The position numbers and the translations under genes are program-made. A stretch of 64,000 nucleotides of DNA. It comes from Hanleya hanleyi (lineage: Eukaryota; Mollusca; Polyplacophora; Lepidopleurida; Hanleyidae). Shown here piece by piece: positions 9,332 to 17,301 of the stretch; position 1 is the stretch's first letter, and every line of letters starts with the position of its first letter. The notes under the pieces are model-generated. The model was not told the origin of the DNA, did no database searches, and saw only the letters and a list, made by a program, of their open reading frames with translations. The stretch is from positions 1 to 64,000 of the forward strand of contig JAVTVY010017227.1 in the NCBI GenBank assembly GCA_036873755.1, given 5' to 3'.

Positions 9332-9994
9332 ATGTCATCCGTCCTACGAGCCATCCTCCCCCTTACACCTTACCAGGTGGGATTATACGTTTATGAAGAT
9401 TATGTGACTCTGGTGGAAGATAGTGGCGGGGATTGGAGGGCGTCCCCTGAGACTTTATCGAATACGGTGACACTACAGCGTGATGGGTGGACTAAGTTTA
9501 AACGGGTGTTGAGCGGGGAGTTAGACGGACACCTGATCCACCTGGACAAGGCCAACTACGTATACCATACTGCGCTCTACCCACGGGTGGGACGCTACCA
9601 AGAGCCGGCTCGAAGTTTCCTCCTAACTCCCTCTCTGTGGTCAGCCTTGGAGAAAATAGGCCCTCTGGTGGACCAGTTATTTATACCCGACGATCGATCA
9701 CCCCACCAATTGGCATGGGCTCATGCTATCGAACACGCACTAGATGAACCTAATGAAAAAAAAGCGGATGGAGAAAATACTATATGTATAGAATGCGCAG
9801 AGGCTGGAATGACAGGGTCACCTCATGAAGCCACCCACACACACATGACGGGCCAGAACGATGAAGAAGAAGAAAAAATCCGTGATGAAGCCGCGGGGCC
9901 AATGGCTGAACCCCATGAACAACTACATGAACCCGACGACGATGCCATTGATTACCCCGCTACACTCAGTCAGCCCAATGACATGACCACCTGA
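9332..9994 (+). CDS. WTKFKRVL-domain protein 1 (possibly PC4-like), with acidic tail
   Basis: This is a 220-residue protein. The ATG at 9332 is chosen because it is the first ATG after the TATA box; the frame is open further upstream without an ATG. Residues about 1-135 match the next gene: a shared RDGWTKFKRVLSGELDG block and a second LTPSLWSALEK block. Each block is a strand followed by a Trp-containing helix start, which recalls the PC4 single-stranded-DNA-binding/transcription coactivator fold, but this is a guess from pattern only. The C-terminal ~85 residues are acidic and probably disordered (runs of E, D and H) with a Cys pair (CIECAEAG). The gene pair clearly arose by tandem duplication. 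Confidence 0.7.
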   Translation: MSSVLRAILPLTPYQVGLYVYEDYVTLVEDSGGDWRASPETLSNTVTLQRDGWTKFKRVLSGELDGHLIHLDKANYVYHTALYPRVGRYQEPARSFLLTPSLWSALEKIGPLVDQLFIPDDRSPHQLAWAHAIEHALDEPNEKKADGENTICIECAEAGMTGSPHEATHTHMTGQNDEEEEKIRDEAAGPMAEPHEQLHEPDDDAIDYPATLSQPNDMTT

Positions 9995-10019
9995 TCCTTT
10001 GATCTCACGGGGTTCTCCC

Positions 10020-10027
10020 TATAAATA
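10020..10027 (+). promoter_or_regulatory. TATA box of the second WTKFKRVL paralogue
   Basis: TATAAATA lies 47 bp before the ATG at 10067. Confidence 0.6.
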
Positions 10028-10066
10028 CGAGAGACAGTGAAATCTGGTACCATTCACGTACTGACC

Positions 10067-10531
10067 ATGACGGAGCATATAGTACTGGCGTATTTCAGCT
10101 TGACCCCCGAGGTTTTCCTGCACGTGTATGCGGATAAGGTCGATATCATGGAGGAGGTGGTGGGAGACACGGACCCTACACAACCGTGCCCGGCTCACAT
10201 TCGTCTGTCCCGGGAGGGCTGGACCAAATTCAAACGGGTGTTGTCTGGTGAACTGGACGGCGACCTCATCCACTTGTGTCACGATGTGTACATCCGACGC
10301 GGCCCTTTCTTTGCTCAATTGGCTCGGCTAGATGGAGGTACAGTGCATTTTACCCTTCACCCTGATCTATGGTCTGCATTGGAAGATGCCGTGGTGGATG
10401 TGGATGAAGTGCTTATCAAGCGGTCATCAGACGAGTTGGACTGGTCATTGACCATGGCCACTGTGGAAGTCCACGAAGAAAATCAGAAAGAAACTCAGGC
10501 CCAAGATATACCCGTTATAAATAAACGATAG
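10067..10531 (+). CDS. WTKFKRVL-domain protein 2 (paralogue, short tail)
   Basis: This is a 154-residue paralogue of the preceding gene. It keeps the REGWTKFKRVLSGELDG block exactly apart from flanking positions, and the LHPDLWSALED block, but lacks the long acidic tail. The start ATG at 10067 follows its own TATA box. Its final codons (VINK) overlap the TATA box of the integrase gene. Near identity of the central block against divergence elsewhere suggests strong constraint on that block. A nucleic-acid-binding role of PC4 type is possible but unproven; the protein could equally be a structural or regulatory factor specific to these elements. Confidence 0.7.
   Translation: MTEHIVLAYFSLTPEVFLHVYADKVDIMEEVVGDTDPTQPCPAHIRLSREGWTKFKRVLSGELDGDLIHLCHDVYIRRGPFFAQLARLDGGTVHFTLHPDLWSALEDAVVDVDEVLIKRSSDELDWSLTMATVEVHEENQKETQAQDIPVINKR
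10516..10523 (+). promoter_or_regulatory. TATA box of the integrase gene, inside the upstream coding sequence
   Basis: TATAAATA lies within the last codons of the preceding gene, 44 bp before the integrase ATG at 10560. Confidence 0.6.
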
Positions 10532-10559
10532 AGCCAGGGTCCATCATCATTTTGTCACC

Positions 10560-11633
10560 ATGAAGCGCTGGGAGAAGGTGTTGGATAACTTATACTACAG
10601 TCCCGACAGTCCGGCAGCCTATAGTGCATTGTCGGCTCTCTATCGAGCGGCCAAACCCCAGGGGGTACAACGTGCCCAAGTCCGAGATTGGTTAAGAAGA
10701 CAAGACACCTATACCTTACATCGATCTGTCCGTCGCCATTTTCTACGGAACCGGGTCATCGTGGGAGGAATAGATGCCCAGTGGCAAGCGGATTTGGTGG
10801 ATATGAGCGCCTTTGCCAAACACAACGATGAGAATCGGTATATCTTGACGTGCATCGATATCCTATCCAAGTATGCGTGGGTGGTACCCATCCGGACGAA
10901 AACGGGGGCAAATCTCATAGCGGCGTTCAAAGACATCTTCAAGACCGGGCGCAAACCTTTGTATTTGCAAACCGACGAAGGCACGGAATTCCTCAACAGA
11001 CCGTTCCAAGCCTTTCTCAAGAAACAGAAGGTGTTTTTCTTCCATACGTACAACGAGACCAAGGCTTCCGTGGTGGAGAGGTTCAACAGGACATTCAAAG
11101 GCCGCATGTATAAATATTTCACCTATAAGAATACAAGGCGGTACATCGATGTTCTCCCGAAACTGGTGAGGGGTTACAATCGAGCCTATCATCGAAGTAT
11201 AGAGAGAGCCCCCATTACCGTGACCCAACGCAATGAAGCCCAAGTCCGGCGTGTCTTGTACCCCAGGCCATCGCAGCGAACGACGAAGGCGGTGTACAAG
11301 GTCGGCGACCCTGTACGGATCAGTAAAGTCAAGGGCAAGTTCGAGAAAAGTTACTTGCCCAACTGGAGCGATGAGCACTTCCTGATTAAACGGCGCCTAC
11401 CCCGACAGCGGCGAGTCTATGAACTGGAAGATCTCCAAGGCGAAACGTTGCTGGGGACGTTTTACGACACGGAATTACAGCCTGTTGTAAAAACACAGCA
11501 AGACTACTACACGGTGGAGCAGATTTTGAAAACGGAACGTCGACGTGGCAAACTGTTTCATTTCGTAAAATGGCAAGGCTGGCCCAGTTCCTTCAATTCC
11601 TGGGTCGCTGCCAACCAGGTGAAACGACTATAA
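10560..11633 (+). CDS. Retrovirus-type (rve) integrase with C-terminal chromodomain
   Basis: This 357-residue enzyme would insert the element by a DDE reaction and produce the 6-bp duplication seen at the ends. The catalytic acidic residues are readable as Asp78 (QADLVDM), Asp139 (QTDEGTEF) and Glu173 (VVERFNRT), with about 33 residues between the last two. Residues about 235-312 form the SH3-like C-terminal domain (VGDPVRI, then the LPNWSDEHFLI stretch). Residues about 317-357 are a chromodomain (YTVEQILKTE, then FVKWQGWPSSFNSW), as in Polinton and chromovirus integrases, which may direct insertion to marked chromatin. No clear HHCC zinc finger is seen at the N-terminus. The frame is intact. 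Its stop codon is overlapped by the next gene's TATA box. Confidence 0.95.
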   Translation: MKRWEKVLDNLYYSPDSPAAYSALSALYRAAKPQGVQRAQVRDWLRRQDTYTLHRSVRRHFLRNRVIVGGIDAQWQADLVDMSAFAKHNDENRYILTCIDILSKYAWVVPIRTKTGANLIAAFKDIFKTGRKPLYLQTDEGTEFLNRPFQAFLKKQKVFFFHTYNETKASVVERFNRTFKGRMYKYFTYKNTRRYIDVLPKLVRGYNRAYHRSIERAPITVTQRNEAQVRRVLYPRPSQRTTKAVYKVGDPVRISKVKGKFEKSYLPNWSDEHFLIKRRLPRQRRVYELEDLQGETLLGTFYDTELQPVVKTQQDYYTVEQILKTERRRGKLFHFVKWQGWPSSFNSWVAANQVKRL

Positions 11634-11635
11634 AA
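11629..11635 (+). promoter_or_regulatory. TATA box of the mucin-like gene, overlapping the integrase stop codon
   Basis: TATAAAA includes the integrase TAA (11631-11633) and lies 55 bp before the ATG at 11684. Confidence 0.6.
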
Positions 11636-11683
11636 CCAGACACCACTGCCGTCCTCCTTCATTCCACGTCCGACCCCAGTGCT

Positions 11684-12280
11684 ATGGACCAACAGCAGCT
11701 GCCTCCGAAGACAGCGTCTCGCAAAACGCGCAAAGCGCAAGTGGGCTTTGGGGTGCTATTGCTAACCCTGCTGAGTGTGTTGTACGGAGGTGTGTTTTAC
11801 GACGTAGCCTATGTCAGTACGTTACTTAACCAACTGAGAACACCAGCCATCAGTGAAACGGGTCTACAGAGAGCACCAGTCGTATCGAGCCCAGTCACCA
11901 CCACCACCACCACCACCACCACCACACCCTGTGTACAAGCCACGTCGAGCTCTACACCTACACCAAGTACATCCACTACGTCTCAACACCTACCGGATTT
12001 CATCCCTCACAGTGAACCGACAACGACGACGACCACCCACGTTGTACCCACCCCCAGCACCATCTCTGAACGTGAACAGACAACGACGACCGACGTTGTA
12101 CCCGCCACCACTCCAGTTCACTCGTACGAAATTTACAAGAGCGTGTTACCACGACAACGGATACACCTCAAACCATGGACCCTCGGTGGCAGCATCCCTT
12201 CACCTGCGTCATCGCAGGACCGACGGGCTCCGGCAAAACGCACTTCGTCAGGAAGCTCCTTCAACACGCCGACAGCATGA
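11684..12280 (+). CDS. Mucin-like single-pass membrane protein
   Basis: This is a 198-residue protein. The ATG at 11684 is chosen as the first one after the TATA box. A basic N-terminal stretch (residues about 9-18, KTASRKTRKA) is followed by one membrane segment (about 20-42, VGFGVLLLTLLSVLYGGVFY) and then a Thr/Ser/Pro-rich region with poly-Thr runs, which suggests an O-glycosylated type II ectodomain. No fusion peptide, coiled coil or cysteine framework of a known envelope glycoprotein is seen. Its last 106 bp overlap the ATPase gene in another frame, which may explain the composition of its C-terminus. It could be a surface protein of the particle or host-membrane protein; the family is not recognised. 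Confidence 0.7.
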   Translation: MDQQQLPPKTASRKTRKAQVGFGVLLLTLLSVLYGGVFYDVAYVSTLLNQLRTPAISETGLQRAPVVSSPVTTTTTTTTTTPCVQATSSSTPTPSTSTTSQHLPDFIPHSEPTTTTTTHVVPTPSTISEREQTTTTDVVPATTPVHSYEIYKSVLPRQRIHLKPWTLGGSIPSPASSQDRRAPAKRTSSGSSFNTPTA

Positions 12281-12783
12281 TCACTCCACCCATTGCCCGA
12301 GTCGTGTGGTGTTACGGAGAATGGCAGGAAGCGTATGCAGCAATGCCCCACATCACGTTCGTGGAAGGCCTACCCAACCTGGCCGATTTGGAACCCGACA
12401 CCTTGGTGGTTGTGGATGATCTCATGGCGGAGACGGATGCACGGGTCACCCAACTCTTTACCAAAGGCAGCCATCATCGACGGCTCAGCATCATCTACAT
12501 TGTGCAGAATCTGTTCAGTAAAAACAAAGAACATCGGAATATCAGCTTAAATGCCCACTACCTGGTGGTCTTCAAAAACCCGAGAGATACCACTCAACTG
12601 CTGCACCTGGCGAGACAGATGTATCCCGGCCGCACACCGTTTGCGTTGGAAGCCTTCAAAGATGCCACAACCCCTCAGCACGGGTATATGCTCTTCGACC
12701 TCAAGCAAGCCACCCCCGACCACCTTCGACTACGGACCGGCATCTTTCCCGGAGAAACCCACCACGTGTACATGCAAAAATAA
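12175..12783 (+). CDS. A32/FtsK-HerA-like genome-packaging ATPase
   Basis: This 202-residue P-loop ATPase is of the type that packages DNA into capsids in Polintons and related viruses. Walker A is GPTGSGKT at residues 15-22 and Walker B is LVVVDDLM at about 75-82. A KGSHHRRLSIIYIVQNLF block (about 98-115) corresponds to the conserved sensor region, and FKNPRD with LARQMYPG follow. The length is normal for the family. The ATG lies inside the upstream gene in a different frame with no TATA box within 60 bp, unlike its neighbours, so translation may depend on leaky scanning or an internal start. A foldable 3' UTR segment and AATAAA follow. Confidence 0.93.
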   Translation: MDPRWQHPFTCVIAGPTGSGKTHFVRKLLQHADSMITPPIARVVWCYGEWQEAYAAMPHITFVEGLPNLADLEPDTLVVVDDLMAETDARVTQLFTKGSHHRRLSIIYIVQNLFSKNKEHRNISLNAHYLVVFKNPRDTTQLLHLARQMYPGRTPFALEAFKDATTPQHGYMLFDLKQATPDHLRLRTGIFPGETHHVYMQK

Positions 12784-12784
12784 T

Positions 12785-12847
12785 GTAAACACACCCACAG
12801 TGGCGCCTCCAGCTGGGGTCTGTGTGTTTGATGATGGGGAATAATAA
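12785..12847 (+). terminator. Hairpin plus polyadenylation signal after the ATPase gene
   Basis: An inverted repeat (AAACACACCCACAG against CTGTGTGTTT with a GC-rich middle, 12786-12829) precedes AATAAA at 12842-12847. It marks a likely 3' end for the first half of the gene series. Confidence 0.55.
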
Positions 12848-12890
12848 AAAGAATGAATACCACAGCAGGGTTGACTTTGTCTGTGAGGTG

Positions 12891-12898
12891 GATAAAAA
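12891..12898 (+). promoter_or_regulatory. TATA-like box of the glycine-rich-tail gene
   Basis: GATAAAAA lies about 44 bp before the ATG at 12935. Confidence 0.45.
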
Positions 12899-12934
12899 GG
12901 GCAGAGTTGTGGGTTCTAGCATTAGTTGTACAGG

Positions 12935-13276
12935 ATGTCTGCGCGAGTACGGAAGCACGCTCCCACGCTCCGTGTATTGAAGACGGCCCCACCCGAGTTA
13001 GTCCGAACCATTGTACGCGGTGCGGACCCTGACCTTGTACGCTGTCTGTGCGAGATCGGGTACAACCTGTTAAAAGGCAACGTACCACTGACTCCGGCTC
13101 AGAAGACCAAGTTGGCCAAGCATAAGACAGGTCTCCGAACCCTAGTCCACAAGCGGGTCCCTCAAACACAAAAGAAAAAGGTGTTACAGAAAGGCGGCTT
13201 TCTCGGGGCCATCTTAGCACCGTTGGCTGCTTCCGTGTTGGGTCCAGTATTGGGTGGACTCTTCGGCCGACAATGA
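12935..13276 (+). CDS. Small basic protein with hydrophobic glycine-rich C-terminus (putative minor virion protein)
   Basis: This is a 113-residue protein starting MSARVRKHAP. The first ~80 residues are basic and helical (LRTLVHKRV, QKKKV); residues about 85-110 form a hydrophobic, glycine-rich amphipathic tail (GGFLGAILAPLAASVLGPVL). Similar basic-plus-GGFLG-tail proteins accompany capsid genes in Polintons and adintoviruses and have been compared with small adenovirus virion proteins. A membrane-active or capsid-internal role is inferred from composition only. Its stop codon overlaps the next start (ATGA), which suggests coupled translation of the pair. Confidence 0.7.
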   Translation: MSARVRKHAPTLRVLKTAPPELVRTIVRGADPDLVRCLCEIGYNLLKGNVPLTPAQKTKLAKHKTGLRTLVHKRVPQTQKKKVLQKGGFLGAILAPLAASVLGPVLGGLFGRQ

Positions 13277-14121
13277 ACCACACGAAAAAAATGGTCCTCG
13301 TCGAACCACGGTTCCTGCAAAACCTCCAATCACCCTACCCTGTCCCACCTACGGTGAAGACCATAAACAGCCTCGATGGAGAGATGCAACAGATCTTAGA
13401 GAGACCGGGGTTAAGCGACAGTGAGAAGGTACAACGGTACAATGAGACGCTTCAACGGTACATGACGTTCATGGACCAATACAAAACCCTGTCTACCCCA
13501 GCAACAGCACCACCACCACCACCACCACCACCACCACCACGTGACAGACCGCTGACCTCAGCACCGCTCCAACAGCCGGGTGAGGTAGCCCCCACAGCCC
13601 CACAGTGGGTGGAAGACGAAGTGCTGAAGAGTGTACCTGCCTCGTTCAAGAAACAAGCTGGCCTGGTATTACAACGGATGAAACAGAATCCTAACATGAC
13701 TTGGAATGATAAAGGCGAACTCCTGGTACAGAATCAGGTGGTCCCCGGCACCCACATGACGGATTTAGTGAATGATCTGATGCGTCAACGCAGATCGCAC
13801 ACCGATCCTCGAGGATGGAAGGTCTTCGCTCAAGGCTTGAAAGACATGCATGTACCACAGGAATTGGTGGGGAACCCCCACCGCTGGGCCTTTATGCAGC
13901 AAACCCAGCAATCACCGAGTGGCCCACTACCTTCTTGGGAAGTCGAATGGGAACCGGAGTCACCCCCCAAAACACCACCACAACGGGCACTTTCTTTTCG
14001 CGCCTATAAAAAAACACCCTTGATCAAGACACCCCACATCTCCAGAGCCGTGACACGTAGCAAGTCACCGCGACGAACACGACGCCGCACACAACCGCCC
14101 AAGGCGTGGAAGACCTATTAA
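13273..14121 (+). CDS. Proline-rich linker protein, conserved virion-module gene of unknown function
   Basis: This is a 282-residue protein. Residues about 1-75 are helical and charged. A poly-Pro run (about 79-90) acts as a linker, followed by a second helical region (about 105-215) containing PQWVEDEVLKSVPASFKKQA and a KGELLVQNQVVPGTHMTDLV stretch that looks like a small folded domain. The C-terminus (about 245-282) is strongly basic (RSKSPRRTRRRTQPP), fit for DNA binding. The ATG overlaps the previous stop by four bases; a second in-frame ATG six codons on is an alternative start. Its position between packaging and capsid genes suggests a virion or DNA-condensing role. The poly-Pro segment is a (CAC)n-type tract and may vary in length. 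Confidence 0.65.
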   Translation: MNHTKKMVLVEPRFLQNLQSPYPVPPTVKTINSLDGEMQQILERPGLSDSEKVQRYNETLQRYMTFMDQYKTLSTPATAPPPPPPPPPPRDRPLTSAPLQQPGEVAPTAPQWVEDEVLKSVPASFKKQAGLVLQRMKQNPNMTWNDKGELLVQNQVVPGTHMTDLVNDLMRQRRSHTDPRGWKVFAQGLKDMHVPQELVGNPHRWAFMQQTQQSPSGPLPSWEVEWEPESPPKTPPQRALSFRAYKKTPLIKTPHISRAVTRSKSPRRTRRRTQPPKAWKTY

Positions 14122-14123
14122 AA
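14116..14123 (+). promoter_or_regulatory. TATA-like box of the minor capsid gene, overlapping the upstream stop
   Basis: TATTAAAA includes the upstream TAA (14119-14121), 39 bp before the ATG at 14155. Confidence 0.45.
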
Positions 14124-14154
14124 CCAACAGCAGCAGCAGGACAGCTCAGTCGCC

Positions 14155-14943
14155 ATGTCTTACCTGACCCTACCCAGTAACAGTTCGCTGGATGTGTTTC
14201 CTGACAACACCGTGGCCAAGTACGTCACCCAGTTACCGCAACCGTTACATTTACCTGGACGCTGGGAATGTGCCCTCGTGGAGATTCAATACCCTTACTC
14301 GTGGTACAACGTGCGAGCCAATGAAGTGTGGTACGAGGTGACCTACGAAGGCAAAAACACCCGACTCACCCTGCCCGAAGGCCAATACGATACCCCCAAA
14401 GAGTTCATGGGTGGGCTGTCAAGACTGATGCATGATAAGGCGCTACGGGGGGTGACGGATAGTGCAACACGCCTGATAGCCTTGCGCTTCAAGAGAAACG
14501 TGTTCTTCGATGTCAACGTACACAACGACAAGGCACAGCTTACCGTCACCGATACCGTGAATGTGAAACTCAGTCCTACACTACAGCAAATGCTGGGTTT
14601 CGATCTACAGACGTTCGCTGGTCCCAACCAACACCATGGCGAGATGCCGATGGATATGAAGTCGGGTATGTACGGACTCTACGTCTACTCGGACGTGGTG
14701 GACAACCACATCGTGGGCGATATCAACACACCTCTGTTACGGGTGGTCCCCATTAAAAAGACGTATGGCGATCAAGTCACCCACAGTTTCACCCATATCA
14801 TGTACTTGCCCGTACGACATACCGATATCAACACGATCACGGTGGATATAAGAGATGACACGGGACGAGCGGTGGCATTCGAACGAGGAAAAGTGGTGCT
14901 GACACTTCATTTTCGACAAGTACGTGCTCCCCACTTTGCATAA
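14155..14943 (+). CDS. Minor capsid protein (penton-like, single jelly roll)
   Basis: This 262-residue protein begins MSYLTLPSNSSLDVFPDNTV, the characteristic start of the Polinton minor capsid (penton) family, followed by alternating strands (WECALVEIQYPYSWYNV, VWYEVTYEGKNTRLTLPEGQY) fitting a jelly roll. It would form the fivefold vertices. It lies directly upstream of the pVI/pX-like and major capsid genes, the usual order. The end overlaps the next start (TAATG). The frame is intact and the length normal for the family. Confidence 0.87.
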   Translation: MSYLTLPSNSSLDVFPDNTVAKYVTQLPQPLHLPGRWECALVEIQYPYSWYNVRANEVWYEVTYEGKNTRLTLPEGQYDTPKEFMGGLSRLMHDKALRGVTDSATRLIALRFKRNVFFDVNVHNDKAQLTVTDTVNVKLSPTLQQMLGFDLQTFAGPNQHHGEMPMDMKSGMYGLYVYSDVVDNHIVGDINTPLLRVVPIKKTYGDQVTHSFTHIMYLPVRHTDINTITVDIRDDTGRAVAFERGKVVLTLHFRQVRAPHFA

Positions 14944-15349
14944 TGAAAGTACCTTACGAGTGCGATGCACGCAGCTATACCGACTATTATGCCCAACAGG
15001 CCGGGGGTGGCTTTCCGGTCTTCAGCGGTGCACGCATGCAACGAGGACATGGACTGGGGAACATACTCGGCAGCATTGTGAAAACGTTCCTGCCCTTGGT
15101 GACGCGTGGGGTGAAAGCAATCGGCAAACAAGCGGTACGCAGTGGACTGCAAGTGGCCGGTGATGTCTTGGGGGTACGGCACCCCGACAAGCCTTGAAAC
15201 GACGGGCCAAAGAAGCGGGAGGCGTCTTGGTGGCCAAAGCACAACGCACCGTAGGGAATAAAAGAGCTGCCCCACCGAGATCACGCACCAGTCGACGACC
15301 GACCCAGCGACGACGCACATCCAAGAAGACCCGGGATATCTTTTCTTAA
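14943..15349 (+). pseudogene. pVI/pX-like basic virion protein gene, broken by a frameshift
   Basis: The first frame runs from the ATG at 14943 to a TGA at 15195-15197 (84 residues). It has an N-terminal YYAQQAGGGFPVFSG motif, a glycine-rich amphipathic middle (GHGLGNILGSIVKTFLPLV) and a helix (GVKAIGKQAVRSGLQVAGDV). A second frame, displaced by a net loss of one base, then continues to a TAA at 15347-15349 and encodes a very basic tail (KRRAKEAGG near its start, many Arg and Lys). Together they have the shape of the small DNA-binding/membrane-active proteins next to Polinton capsid genes, compared with adenovirus pVI or pX. The break lies at about 15170-15192, near short G and C runs, so a sequencing error is possible. 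Confidence 0.75.
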
Positions 15350-15352
15350 AAC

Positions 15353-16663
15353 ATGGCCTTAATCCACGCCGAGTCCTGCCCCTCCACCAACAGTGAATTT
15401 GATTTGTGGACCGTGCCACCCACACAAACCAGTGCCGAACAAGGATTATGGGTGGAGCATCTCCCGCTCTCCAGCATCAACGAAACCGGGCCCATCGAGT
15501 TCACCATCAGTAATGCGGATACGGCCTATGTGGATTTAGCCCATACCTACTTGTATGTGAAAGCCAAGGTGGTCAATGGAGCTGGCACGAGACTCGCTGA
15601 CCAAGCAACGGTGGGCCCGACGAATCTCTGGCTGCACTCGATGTTTCAGCAGGTGGATATTTTTCTCAGCGACAAACTCATCAGTGACTCCACCAACACG
15701 TACCCCTATCGAGCCTACATCGAGACACTGTTGTCGTATGGCCGAGAGGCTAAAAAATCTCAGCTGACAACCGCTTTATTCTACAGGGACACGGCCGAGC
15801 ACATGGACACGGCGGACAATGGGGGATATAACAAACGGAAGGCTTTCACTGCGAACAGTGCCTCGGTGGATATGATGGGTCGACTGCATGCAGACATGTT
15901 CATGCAAGACCGGTACCTCTTGAACAAGATCCCCATCAAAATCCGACTGATACGGGCGCCTCCGACCTTCGCCTTGATGGCCACTAACGTAGAGGGGCAT
16001 GTAGCGGACTATAAGATTGTCATCCAAGACGCAGTCCTGTATGTCCGAAAAGTGAAACCGAATCCAGCCGTTCAATTGGGACACATGAAAGCCTTGGAAA
16101 CAAAACCAGCCCAGTACCCTATCCGACGTGTGCAAACCAAAGTGTTCTCTGTGCCTGCTGGAAATATGGGCGCCAACAAAGAAAACCTGTTCCTGGGGGA
16201 ACTACCCAAGCGATTGATCCTGGCCTGTGTAGAAAATACCAGTTTCAGCGGAGCCTACCCAGAGAATCCGTTTGACTTTAAACATTTCGGCATCAATTTT
16301 GTGGCCCTGCATGTGGATGGACAACAGGTGCCAGCCACGGCCTTAACCCCGAACTTTGGGCGGAGGAATTTCATTCGAGCCTATCAGAGCCTGTTTACAG
16401 CCACCGGTCAAATCAACCAGGACGAAGGGAATATGATCAGTCGGGAGGACTACGCGAACGGATACACGTTGTTCTGTTTCGATCTGACCCCCACCTTAGA
16501 GAACGACCATCAGCTGGCTCTAGCCAAGCAAGGCAACTTACGGTTGGAAATCCACTTTGCACATGCCCTGCCGACCACCGTCAATGTGATCTGCTACGCC
16601 GAGTTTGACAACATCATTCAAGTGGACAAGGCGCGCAACGTCCTGTGTGACTTCTCCACCTAA
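15353..16663 (+). CDS. Major capsid protein (hexon-like double jelly roll)
   Basis: This is a 436-residue protein of the Polinton/adintovirus major capsid family, frequently annotated in invertebrates as F54H12.2-like. Recognisable stretches include FDLWTVPPTQTS near the N-terminus, ILACVENTSFSGAYPENPFDFKHFGINF (family block, about residues 285-315) and the end block NVICYAEFDNIIQVDKARNV. It would form pseudo-hexameric capsomers. It starts four bases after the pVI/pX-like stop and is followed two bases after its own stop by the protease, so the block is probably one transcript. The frame is intact. Confidence 0.92.
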   Translation: MALIHAESCPSTNSEFDLWTVPPTQTSAEQGLWVEHLPLSSINETGPIEFTISNADTAYVDLAHTYLYVKAKVVNGAGTRLADQATVGPTNLWLHSMFQQVDIFLSDKLISDSTNTYPYRAYIETLLSYGREAKKSQLTTALFYRDTAEHMDTADNGGYNKRKAFTANSASVDMMGRLHADMFMQDRYLLNKIPIKIRLIRAPPTFALMATNVEGHVADYKIVIQDAVLYVRKVKPNPAVQLGHMKALETKPAQYPIRRVQTKVFSVPAGNMGANKENLFLGELPKRLILACVENTSFSGAYPENPFDFKHFGINFVALHVDGQQVPATALTPNFGRRNFIRAYQSLFTATGQINQDEGNMISREDYANGYTLFCFDLTPTLENDHQLALAKQGNLRLEIHFAHALPTTVNVICYAEFDNIIQVDKARNVLCDFST

Positions 16664-16664
16664 C

Positions 16665-17138
16665 ATGGATACAGAGCAGATAACCACCGTGCTGGAGAAT
16701 GACCCAGAGACACGTAGGGTCTTTCAAGGGGTGTTCGCCCGAGATGTGTTTCCATTAGACCGAATGTATCCGGCTGCTTACGTTCTCAACACGGACCCGA
16801 TGGATCGACCCGGTGAACACTGGGTGGCCGTGTACTTGACAGAAGAGCAGGGGGAATACTTTGACCCGTACGGTCTGCCACCCCTCCATCCCGATTTAAC
16901 AGACTTCATGGATCAAGGCACAGAGACGTGGTGTTGGAACAGTCAAACGTTGCAAAGCCTGACCAGTGGCGTGTGCGGACAATATTGCTTGTTTTACCTG
17001 TACCATCGATGCCGGGGAAGACCCTTATCTACTATCGTACAGATGTTTGACGAGTACCCCCAGGCCGAGGACCGCGATGTACTCGTCTATGACTGGGCCG
17101 CCCATCATTTCAATGTACAAGCCCCGTTCTGGGCTTAA
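16665..17138 (+). CDS. Adenain-like cysteine protease
   Basis: This 157-residue capsid maturation protease has the same readable triad as the element A copy: His52, Asp67, Cys104, with Gln97 as oxyanion-hole candidate. The ATG at 16665 follows the capsid stop. Differences from the element A protein are few (Glu4 for Asp, Asp13 for Gly, and near the C-terminus Pro for Ser and Tyr for Cys). The C-terminal NVQAPFWA is encoded by the first hairpin repeat unit, so the repeat array has entered the reading frame. This is the last gene of the virion module. Confidence 0.93.
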   Translation: MDTEQITTVLENDPETRRVFQGVFARDVFPLDRMYPAAYVLNTDPMDRPGEHWVAVYLTEEQGEYFDPYGLPPLHPDLTDFMDQGTETWCWNSQTLQSLTSGVCGQYCLFYLYHRCRGRPLSTIVQMFDEYPQAEDRDVLVYDWAAHHFNVQAPFWA

Positions 17139-17257
17139 GTTAATGACAAGCCCCTTGTTCTGGGCTTCAATGTACAAGCCCCTTGTTCTGGGCTTCAGTT
17201 AATGACAAGCCCCTTGTTCTGGGCTTCAGTTAATGACAAGCCCCTTGTTCTGGGCTT
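17119..17257 (+). repeat. Array of five AAGCCC...GGGCTT hairpins at the protease 3' end
   Basis: This is the same array as in element A, also five hairpins, but with a different order of the two spacer types (CAATGTA and AGTTAATGA). That shows unit-level exchange between copies while the hairpin core stayed constant. Confidence 0.8.
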
Positions 17258-17295
17258 GAGTTTTCACGTGGTTGTTCTCACGTTGTTGTTCACTG

Positions 17296-17301
17296 AATAA
17301 A
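17296..17301 (+). terminator. Polyadenylation signal after the capsid/protease block
   Basis: AATAAA continues into an A-run about 160 bp after the protease stop. A minus-strand AATAAA (TTTATT at 17346-17351) faces it, so a convergent transcript may end here. Confidence 0.6.
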
